Shown here piece by piece: positions 57,454 to 64,000 of a stretch of DNA of 64,000 nt. The notes below the pieces were generated by a model, which saw only the letters and a list, made by a program, of their open reading frames with translations, was not told the origin of the DNA and did not search any database. A program made the position numbers and the translations under genes. Origin of the DNA: Candidatus Microbacterium colombiense (GTDB lineage Bacteria; Actinomycetota; Actinomycetes; Actinomycetales; Microbacteriaceae); assembly GCA_029203165.1 (NCBI GenBank), contig CP119308.1, positions 372,001 to 436,000 of the forward strand, given 5' to 3'. How positions within the stretch are numbered: position 1 is the first letter of the stretch; every line of letters starts with the position of its first letter.

Positions 57454-60117
57454 TCAACCCGCCGGGCGCAGCACCAGGGTGTCGATCGTCGCGGCATCCA
57501 CTGCATCGGAGGAGAACGCCCAGGGCTTCTGGATGCCGGCGGCCCAGTCCTCCGTCTGATCGATGTAGTGCTCGTGGAAGGCATGGCCGGAGGCCCCGGT
57601 GAGGTGGTTCCAGGTGGATGCGTCGAGGTCGGACATGTCGATCACCATGCGCATCGACGGCACCGTCGTGGTCGCGTAGCTCTCGCCGAGCTCCCATCCC
57701 GTGGCGTTCACGACCGAAGCTCCGCCGCTGACCGGGAAAGGTCCGCGGTTGAACAGCGCCTCGATGGGAGCGATGCCCGACGACCCCAGTGTGGAGCTGC
57801 GGAGGGTGATCGAGTGCAGGGTTCCCCAGTTCCACCGCGCGACCGTGGTCCCCTGCAACGCGGACAGCTCGTCGTAGGACTGCTCGGCCGACAGTGCGAG
57901 CATCTCGTCCTTGCCAGACACATCGAGGTTCTCGTTGGTCCACAGCGCATCCGACGGGTCGTCGAGCATGGCCGAGACCACCGTGAAGAGGCGGCTCTGA
58001 TGACTGATCGGCAGCGGCTGATCGCGCTCGGAGAAGATGTTCTGCACGAGGTTCGACCAGAGCACGTTCGCGTAGGCGGCCGCCGCAGAGGATGCCGTGT
58101 TCTGCGCGTCCCAGGACCGCAGCAGCTCGACCGCCTCCTGAGGTCCGGCCCCGGTGACCTCGACGTCGCCCAGCGCGGTCGCCAACTGCTTGCCGATCCA
58201 CATCTCGCTGTCCATCTGGATGTCGCGCATGTCCTGAGCGGTCAGAGGCGCGGCCGCCGCACTGCGCTCGATCAGGTGCGTGATCCGCGCCGCGCGATAC
58301 CCGTAGTCCCAGTCCCTGGAGAGGAAGTACTCGTACTCGTCCGAGACGATCGCATTGTTCGCCGTGACGATGTACCCCGAACTCGGGTTGTACGACACGG
58401 GAAGGTCCTCGAACGGGATGAACCCGGTCCAGTCGTAGCTGCTGTCCCACCCCGGCTGCGGCATCCATCCGTCTCCTGCCCCGCGGATCGGCAGGCGGCC
58501 GGGCGCCTGGTAGCCGATGTTGCCCTCGGTGTCGGCGTAGATGAGGTTCTGCGCCGGCACGTCGAACAGTGAGGCGGCCGCGCGGAAGTCGTCGAAGGTC
58601 TGTGCGGTCGACAGCGCGAAGATCGAGGTCGCGGCCGTTCCGGGATCGAGTGCGGTCCAGCGCAGGCTCACGGCGTACTCGCCCTCGACCCCCTCGGTCG
58701 CCGGCGCATCGGACTCTGCGCCGCCGGCCAGGAGTCCCCCGCCCGGGGAGTCGGCGAGGGCGGTGAAGTCGTCGGTGAGTCCCGAGATGATCGGGCCGTG
58801 CACGGTGGAGCGGATGGTCAACTCGATGTCGTCGCCGCCCGCGACCTTGATCGTCTCGGTGCTCTCCTCCAGCGGCACGAGTGCCCCGTCGCGCCAGTAC
58901 TGGTCGCCTTCGATCTTCTCGACGTAGAGGTCGGTGACATCCGTCGTGAGGTTCGTGAACCCCCAGGCGACGGTCTGGTTGTGTCCGATGACGATGCCGG
59001 GCAGTCCGGAGAACGAGAATCCGCCCATGTCGAACGGGCAGGACTCGTCGACGGTCGAGCACTTCAGTTGCACCTGATACCAGACGGAGGGGAGCGACGA
59101 TCCGAGGTGCGGGTCGTTGGCGAGCAGCGGCATCCCGGATTCCGTCAGGGTGCCGGAGACGACCCAGGAGTTCGATCCGATGCCTTCTCCGAGATCGCCG
59201 ACCAGCATGCCGGCGGCTTCGATGACGCTCGACGTCTGCTCCCATTCCACCCTCGTGCTCGCCTGCTGCACTCCGCCGTCGTCCTGCAGCGTCGTGAACG
59301 CGGCGGTCGCGTCGGTCTCGACGGCGGGGACCGTCGAGATCTTCGGCACGATGACCGGGTTCTCCTCGAACGGGTAGGCGGGGTACAGCTTCTCGAGGAT
59401 CTGTGAGGTGCTGACGGCGGTGTCGGGATCGGCGGTCTCGCCGGGATCCAGCTCAGCGGCGAGCAGGGCGCGCTCGGTCTCGTCCTCGATGTTGCCGCGA
59501 AGATCCCAGGCCATCGCCTTGAGCCAGGCGACGGAATCCGCGGGCTCCCAGGGCTCGGGGGAGTAGTCCGGGTTCTGTATGCCGATCACCGCATATTCGA
59601 GGGAGAGCTCGGCGCCCGACCGTGAGGCGAGGTAGGCGTTCACGCCGTCGGCGTAGGCCTCGTAGTAGCCGAGGGTCTTCTCGTCCATCGCCGCGACCTC
59701 GGCTTCGGCCACCTTGCGCCAGCCGAGCGTACGCAGGAACGCATCCGTGCCCGCCTGGGATTCGCCGAACATCTCGGCGACACGGCCCGCGGTGACGTGG
59801 CGGCGGAAGTCCATCTCGAAGAAGCGGTCCTGCGCGTGCACGAATCCTTCGGCGAAGAAGAGGTCGTCTGTCGTGTCGGCGGTGATGGTGGGGATGCCGC
59901 GGTCGTCGCGCTGCACCGTGACCTCGGCTGCGAGTCCGTCCAAGGTCACGGCTCCCGAGGTCTGAGGGAACGAGCGTTGGATCGTCCACGTCACGAAGAA
60001 TGCGGCGGCGACCGCGATGACCACGATGCCGGCCACGACGAGGAAGGCGATGCGCCCAACCCGTGGCCACCAGGAACGGCGGGGTGCGTCAGCAACGGGC
60101 TGCGAGTCTGTCGTCAT
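57454..60117 (-). CDS. Penicillin acylase family protein (secreted/anchored Ntn hydrolase)
   Basis: An 887-residue Ntn hydrolase from ATG 60117. After a short basic N-terminus comes a membrane helix (IAFLVVAGIVVIAVAAAFF, about residues 24-42), so the enzyme is anchored outside the membrane. The alpha-chain segment GFVHAQDRFFEMDFRRHVTA is typical. Autocleavage is expected before Ser in EGIGSNSWVVSGTLTESG, the new N-terminal nucleophile, giving alpha and beta chains. Later motifs are ANDPHLGSSLPSVWYQ and GFSFSGLPGIVIGHNQTVAW. The family hydrolyses penicillins, acyl-homoserine lactones and other N-acyl compounds. Confidence 0.9.
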   Translation of the reverse strand: MTTDSQPVADAPRRSWWPRVGRIAFLVVAGIVVIAVAAAFFVTWTIQRSFPQTSGAVTLDGLAAEVTVQRDDRGIPTITADTTDDLFFAEGFVHAQDRFFEMDFRRHVTAGRVAEMFGESQAGTDAFLRTLGWRKVAEAEVAAMDEKTLGYYEAYADGVNAYLASRSGAELSLEYAVIGIQNPDYSPEPWEPADSVAWLKAMAWDLRGNIEDETERALLAAELDPGETADPDTAVSTSQILEKLYPAYPFEENPVIVPKISTVPAVETDATAAFTTLQDDGGVQQASTRVEWEQTSSVIEAAGMLVGDLGEGIGSNSWVVSGTLTESGMPLLANDPHLGSSLPSVWYQVQLKCSTVDESCPFDMGGFSFSGLPGIVIGHNQTVAWGFTNLTTDVTDLYVEKIEGDQYWRDGALVPLEESTETIKVAGGDDIELTIRSTVHGPIISGLTDDFTALADSPGGGLLAGGAESDAPATEGVEGEYAVSLRWTALDPGTAATSIFALSTAQTFDDFRAAASLFDVPAQNLIYADTEGNIGYQAPGRLPIRGAGDGWMPQPGWDSSYDWTGFIPFEDLPVSYNPSSGYIVTANNAIVSDEYEYFLSRDWDYGYRAARITHLIERSAAAAPLTAQDMRDIQMDSEMWIGKQLATALGDVEVTGAGPQEAVELLRSWDAQNTASSAAAAYANVLWSNLVQNIFSERDQPLPISHQSRLFTVVSAMLDDPSDALWTNENLDVSGKDEMLALSAEQSYDELSALQGTTVARWNWGTLHSITLRSSTLGSSGIAPIEALFNRGPFPVSGGASVVNATGWELGESYATTTVPSMRMVIDMSDLDASTWNHLTGASGHAFHEHYIDQTEDWAAGIQKPWAFSSDAVDAATIDTLVLRPAG

Positions 60118-60248
60118 CGTCGAGAACTCTTTCGGGGGAGAACGAGGGACTCGGTTCCACCGAGTCCGAGCACGCGTTTCGGGACGCGCCCTCGCATCAT
60201 ACCCACAGGTGTCCGTGCGCAGGGGAGTCGTCCCCTGCGCACGGAGCG

Positions 60249-62082
60249 TCACCCGATCAGGCTCGGCTGCAGATCGCGCAGCGTGCGGCGGTGCGTCATG
60301 CGTGTCACGCCGAGCATCGCGAGCAGCAGCGCGCCGACCAGCCACATGCCCAGCACCGCGAGGTCCCATCCGGCGCGGCCGAGGTTCCCGCCGTACATGA
60401 GCTGGCGCATCGCATCGACCACATAGCCCAGCGGCAGCACGTGATGCAGCGCGGCCAACGGGGCCGGCAGCGTCTGCCAGGGGAAGGTGCCGCCTGCGGT
60501 CACCAGTTGCAGCACCATGAGCACGAGCCCCAGGAACTGGCCGACCGATCCGAGCCACACGTTGAGCGCCAGGATGATCGCGGCGAACGTCGCCGAGGCG
60601 AAGATCATCACACCGAGCGTGCCGATCGGGTTGTCGAAGGTGAAGCCGAGGGTGATCGCGAGGACGCCCATCAGGCCGACCATCTGCACGGCGCCCAGCA
60701 TGGCGGGGGTCAAGCCAGCCGGCGAGCGTGATGCGGATCGGCGAGTGCAGCGCCGTGATCGCCCGGCGCGAGATCGGCTTCACGATCAGGAACAGCGCGT
60801 AGATGCCGATCCAGGCCGAGAGCGCGGCGAAGAACGGGGCGAGTCCCGCGCCGTAGTCCTCGGCAGAGGCGACCTTGTCGCTCGACACCTTCTCCGGGTC
60901 GGCGATCGTGTCGGCCTGCTGGGAGCGCAGGTCGGGGGTGGATGCCGGAATCGCATCGACCCCGTCGGACAGACCGTCGCGCAGTTCGGCGGTGCCTGAG
61001 GCGAGGGTCTTCAAGCCGTCGCGCAGCTGGGCGGCGCCGTCGTTCGCGGCGGCGGCTCCCGACGCGAGGGTCTTCGCGCCACCCGCGAGGTCGGACGCAC
61101 CCGAGGCGAGGGATGCCGCACCGGCCGCGAGCTGGTCGACCTTGCCGATCGCCGTCTGCACCTTGGTGTTGCCGTCCTGCAGGCGTGCGGCCAGGGGGTC
61201 GAGCGCGTCGAGCACCTGGGCGATCTCGTCGGCACTGAGCCCCTGCTCGGTCAGGGCGGCCTCGATGTCGGTGCGCACCTGCGGCAGGGCATCGGCTGCC
61301 TGCTGCACCGCAGCTCCCGCGCGATCGGCGGTGTCGGCGAGCTGCCGGTTGCCCGCGCTCACCTGCTGGGCGCCGGAGGCGAGGGTCTGCGCGCCCGCGG
61401 CGAGCTTCGTCGTGCCGTCGGCCAGTTGCGCTGTGCCGTCGGCCAGCGTGGTGCTTCCGGATGCCGCGCTGTCGGCGCCGTCCGTGAGCTGGGAGGCCCC
61501 ATCCACGGCCGTCACGAGACTGTCGCGCACGTCGCTGAGACCCGTGAGCAGACGTTCAGCGGCCTCGCTGCCGACCATCTGTGCCACCGAGCTGCGGATC
61601 TTCTCGACGGCCTGCGTGCCCATGGAGGAGGCGAGGTAATTGTTCGCGTCGTTCGTCTCGAGGTCGATCCGGGCTTGATGTGGGTCATTGCCTGCCGCCG
61701 AGGTGAGGGCGGAGGAGAAGTCGGCGGGGATCGTCACGGTGAAGTCGACGCTGCCGTCGCGCAGGGCGTCGGCGGCCTCGTCGGCCGTCATCCGCTGCCA
61801 GTCGAACGCGTTGCCCTCGATCAGGTTGTCGGCCACGTCCTCGCCGTAGTTCACGGTGTCGCTCGACGCCTCCGTGCCCGTGGTCGGGGCCGGCGCGCCC
61901 TCGTCGTCGACCACCAGGGCGACAGGGACCTCGGGGAACTTCGCGTAGGGGTCCTGGTTCGCCCACAGGTACAGGCCGCCGTAGAGGATCGGCACGCACA
62001 CGAGGGCGATGAGTGCGATGACACCCATCCTGCTCGCGGTGAGGCGCCGCAGCTCGGCGGCGATCATGGCGGGAACCTTCAT
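60249..62082 (-). pseudogene. YhgE/Pip-family membrane protein, frameshifted
   Basis: The frame starts at ATG 62082 (MKVPAMIAAELRRLTASRMG), has an N-terminal helix, an extracytoplasmic domain, and a long repeat region of D-G and L-x-x-G units (ADGTAQLADGTTKLAAGAQT) typical of YhgE/phage-infection-protein family proteins. Its first C-terminal helix is followed by SPIRITLAGW, after which the frame runs into non-homologous sequence. The continuing C-terminal half (MLGAVQMVGLMGVLAITLGF, ABC-2-type helices) is in another frame ending at 60249. Removing one T near 60712-60713 (on the minus strand, CTTGACC versus CTGACC) restores a 610-residue protein. Either a real pseudogene or a sequencing error. 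Confidence 0.8.
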
Positions 62083-62900
62083 CGTTCGGCTCCTGTGTCT
62101 GTGTCTGGGGCTGGGTCTGTGTCTGGGGCTGGGGCTGGGGCTGGGGTTGGGTCTGTGTCGGTGTCGAAACCGAGGTCGACGGCATCCGCGTCGGCGTGTT
62201 CATCGGCGACATGCTCATCCGGGGGAGAGTCGTCTCCGTTTTCGGACGGGGGCTCCACCTCGGCCTCGACCTCATCAAGCCTGGGCTGCGGGCCGGAGGC
62301 GTTGATCGCCTCGAACTCCTGCATCCGTTCGAGGGCGACGGCGGCGGATCCGCCGATGATCACGAGCATGGCGTAGCCGCGGTCGGCGAATTCCGCGGCG
62401 ATGCGCCACCATCCGTCGGGGGTTCCCCCGTGACGGTCCGGCGACACCAGCACGACACCGTCGACGCCCTCGCGCAGCACGGCCAGCTCGCAGAGGATGC
62501 GCACGCGCACCGCGGGGTCGATGTTGCCGATCGGCACCGATGCCAGCTCAGCGAATCCGAGCTGCGTGAGCCAGCGTCGGGCGTGCACGGGCGTCGCACC
62601 CACGCCGGCGAACATCAGCTCTTCGCCGACGACGCCCGACAGCGCGATGTCGGCATGCGGATCGCTCACGTCGGGCGCATCGACCAGGGCGACACGGCGG
62701 CGGAGGGCCTTCGCGTCGGCAGTGTCGTCGATCGTCACGCGACCGGCGTTCGGCCGCATCCGCCCGCTCGCGATCAGGCCAAGGACGGTCGGACGCTGCT
62801 CGGTCTCGGCCAGGGCGTAGCGCACGGCCCCGCTGTGGAACTCGAGGCTGGTCGTCGGGAGCGCGCGGCCCTTGTCGACGCTGTGGAGTGTGATCCTCAT
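62079..62900 (-). CDS. Degenerate ABC-type ATPase with acidic/proline-rich tail
   Basis: 273 residues from ATG 62900. Residues 1-190 follow the outline of an ABC nucleotide-binding domain, including the strand order and VLGLIASGRMRPNAGRVTID (post-Walker A pattern). However, the Walker A loop reads ALAETEQRPTVL (no G-x4-GKS/T), the signature LSGGQ is replaced by PIGNIDPAV, and the Walker B segment is GVVLVSPDRH (no catalytic Glu). The C-terminal 80 residues are acidic then Pro/Asp/Thr repeats (FDTDTDPTPAPAPAPDTD). It overlaps both neighbours by ATGA. It probably cannot hydrolyse ATP and may be a structural or regulatory partner of YhgE/Pip. Confidence 0.7.
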   Translation of the reverse strand: MRITLHSVDKGRALPTTSLEFHSGAVRYALAETEQRPTVLGLIASGRMRPNAGRVTIDDTADAKALRRRVALVDAPDVSDPHADIALSGVVGEELMFAGVGATPVHARRWLTQLGFAELASVPIGNIDPAVRVRILCELAVLREGVDGVVLVSPDRHGGTPDGWWRIAAEFADRGYAMLVIIGGSAAVALERMQEFEAINASGPQPRLDEVEAEVEPPSENGDDSPPDEHVADEHADADAVDLGFDTDTDPTPAPAPAPDTDPAPDTDTGAER

Positions 62901-63517
62901 GCTTCGTCCTCCTGCGTCGCGACATCGGGATGCGCCGTCAACAGTGCCTCGGCCTCGTGCCAGGAGAGCCCGGCGATGCTCAGAACTGTCCGCACGGCGA
63001 TGCCTTCGGCCTGGGCGCTGGACGCATCGGTGCGCGACACCACGGCGCGCGCCATCTCCTCGATCAGGCGCGCGAGCGTGGGAGCCGTGAGGTCGGTGCG
63101 GAAGCTGCCGTCTTCCTGACCTCGCTGCACGAGGGCGGCGAGGGCGAGACGCAGGGGGGCGAGGGCGGCGGCGGTGTGCTCGACGTGCGCTTCGTCGAGC
63201 GCGAGGGCGGCGGCGACCTGCACGTGCGCCGCCTCTTGCCACAGAAGCGCGGCGAGGCGGGCGAGGGCGAGGCGGGCGTCGGCATCGGTCACGGTCGCGG
63301 CGATCGCGTTGAAACGCTGCGCTCCGTGCGCGATGAGCTCGCGGATGAGGGCCTCGCGGTCGTCGAAGTGGCCGTAGAGCGTGCGGCGGGAGAGTCCGGC
63401 GGTACGGGCGATCACGTCGATCGAGGCATGAGGGTCGACGGCGAGGGCGGTGCGGGCGGCGGAGAGGATGCCGGCGCGGTTCTCGACGGCATCGCGGCGG
63501 GGTGCGCGGGTTGTCAT
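62897..63517 (-). CDS. TetR-family transcriptional regulator
   Basis: 206 residues from ATG 63517; an upstream TTG frame extension is not needed. The helix-turn-helix is ASIDVIARTAGLSRRTLYGH (residues about 32-51) followed by FDDREALIRELIAHG. The rest is an all-helical ligand domain (RLALARLAALLWQEAAHVQV). First gene of the operon with the ATPase-like protein and YhgE/Pip; its stop overlaps the next start. It probably autoregulates the operon. An AT-rich stretch with TATAGT-like sequence just upstream could hold the promoter. Confidence 0.88.
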   Translation of the reverse strand: MTTRAPRRDAVENRAGILSAARTALAVDPHASIDVIARTAGLSRRTLYGHFDDREALIRELIAHGAQRFNAIAATVTDADARLALARLAALLWQEAAHVQVAAALALDEAHVEHTAAALAPLRLALAALVQRGQEDGSFRTDLTAPTLARLIEEMARAVVSRTDASSAQAEGIAVRTVLSIAGLSWHEAEALLTAHPDVATQEDEA

Positions 63518-63590
63518 GCCTCCATCGTACTTATAGTGCACAACCATGTGCAAGATAGTTCGGCGTACTCACAGGTGCTCCACGCCCGCC

Positions 63591-63688
63591 GTTCACAACT
63601 CCTCAAACTTCGGGGGAGTGTCGCCGGAATTCTCCGGAACGGCGGGCGCCACGGCATCCCAGCCGCCCGGCGTTGAGGAGTTATGAAC
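63591..63688. repeat. Palindromic repeat element, copy 3
   Basis: GTTCACAACTCCTCAA (63591-63606) and TTGAGGAGTTATGAAC (63673-63688) bound a 98-bp element between the TetR gene and argG. The arms match copies 1 and 2 with one or two differences; the interior is different. Confidence 0.87.
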
Positions 63689-63712
63689 GCGCGCCGGGCG
63701 AGACCACGCACG

Positions 63713-63750
63713 CAGAAGGGGGCGGATGCCGCAGCACCCGCCCCCTTCTG
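63713..63750 (-). terminator. Terminator of argG
   Basis: CAGAAGGGGGCGG (63713-63725) and CCGCCCCCTTCTG (63738-63750) form a perfect 13-bp stem, 9 bp after the argG stop codon on the minus strand. No T-tract follows. Confidence 0.8.
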
Positions 63751-63759
63751 GCAGAAACG

Positions 63760-64000
63760 TCAGTCGGTGCCGGAGTCGAAGGCCGCGCCCTCGGATGCCG
63801 AGTCGACGGCCCCGGCGAGCGTCTCGTCGACCTCTTCGACGGAACCGGTGATCTCGCCGGACTCACCCGCCGTCACGCGTCCGACGAGCTCGCCCGTCGC
63901 GCCGCCGACCAGGCCGAGTCCGGCGTACTGCTCGAGGCGTGCCCGCGAGTCGGCGATATCGAGGTTGCGCATCGTGAGCTGGCCGATGCGGTCGACCGGG
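63760..64000 (-). CDS. argG: Argininosuccinate synthase, C-terminal part (runs off right edge)
   Basis: The last 79 residues are visible: PVDRIGQLTMRNLDIADSRA is the conserved C-terminal segment of the long (E. coli-type) argininosuccinate synthase, followed by EQYAGLGLVGGATGELVG and an acidic tail ending in AFDSGTD. The enzyme joins citrulline and aspartate in arginine biosynthesis, using ATP. The start and active-site part lie outside the window. Followed by a strong hairpin terminator. Confidence 0.88.
   Translation of the reverse strand, partial: PVDRIGQLTMRNLDIADSRARLEQYAGLGLVGGATGELVGRVTAGESGEITGSVEEVDETLAGAVDSASEGAAFDSGTD

Noticed and set aside
57413..59245. 610-residue minus-strand frame inside the penicillin acylase gene
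   Set aside because: Shadow of the true frame, with Arg/His-rich noise and no motifs.
62096..62170. G/T-rich low-complexity stretch as a microsatellite or regulatory repeat
   Set aside because: It is coding: it encodes the Asp-Thr/Pro-Ala tail of the degenerate ATPase, in frame through the repeats.
1..64000. CRISPR arrays, rRNA, tRNA and IS transposases
   Set aside because: No regularly spaced repeats, no T-arm-like motifs in cloverleaf context and no transposase motifs were found by reading.

Overview
The window is a high-GC Gram-positive actinobacterial chromosome segment, most likely from a Microbacteriaceae member such as Microbacterium. This is inferred from codon use, the NucS/EndoMS mismatch endonuclease, DipZ, an Mrp antiporter with fused A/B subunits, a long-type ArgG C-terminus and intergenic palindromes rich in GGATGCC-like sequence. 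No phage, IS transposase, CRISPR array, rRNA or tRNA was recognised.

Layout. 1-5.5 kb: a truncated GntR regulator faces an operon of APC permease, FAD oxidoreductase, FGGY (glycerol-kinase-like) kinase and a SnoaL-like protein, with two abutting GGTCTAGACC-type operators between them. 5.5-9.3 kb: a LuxR-type two-component system diverges from a two-gene FtsX/ATPase exporter. 9.4-16.2 kb: a complete minus-strand hexuronate/aldonate operon (UxuB, zinc alcohol dehydrogenase, MFS transporter, mannonate dehydratase, KDPG aldolase, KDG kinase) that converts fructuronate or mannonate to pyruvate plus glyceraldehyde-3-phosphate. 16.3-21.5 kb: a lower-GC island of small hypothetical and membrane proteins and decayed RHS fragments, including one RHS C-terminus with a candidate toxin domain followed 4 bp later by a candidate immunity gene. 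21.6-24.2 kb: a LacI regulator, then an SDR and TetR pair sharing two palindromic operators.

24.2-31.2 kb: a yybP-ykoY (Mn2+) riboswitch precedes a CaCA-family cation antiporter; next come DipZ and a TetR-controlled MFS/amidohydrolase pair. 31.3-35.1 kb: an extracellular substrate-binding/vWA lipoprotein, a membrane partner and an AroE-like dehydrogenase. 35.4-41.3 kb: a three-gene sortase-assembled pilus locus (large SpaA/DUF11 adhesin, LPXTG major pilin with a pilin motif, class C sortase) with tandem hairpins between pilin and sortase. 41.3-43 kb: a UTRA-type GntR regulator, a 660-bp hairpin-rich non-coding stretch (possible C-loop small RNA) and a cold-shock protein. 43-49 kb: HAD hydrolase, coiled-coil membrane protein, NucS, an MFS/LacI divergent pair with a perfect operator, and a polytopic membrane protein.

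49.1-55.4 kb: the Mrp Na+/H+ antiporter operon A(B)CDEFG, every junction translationally coupled. 55.4-64 kb: a wHTH/DUF559 nuclease-like gene bracketed by two copies of a palindromic element that occurs three times here, an alpha/beta hydrolase, a penicillin-acylase-family Ntn hydrolase, and a TetR / degenerate ABC ATPase / YhgE-Pip operon whose last gene carries a single-base frameshift. The window ends in the 3' part of argG with its terminator.

The least explained parts are the GTTCACAACTCCTCAA palindromic family, the degenerate ATPase next to YhgE/Pip, the RHS toxin remnants, and the hairpin cluster upstream of cspA.
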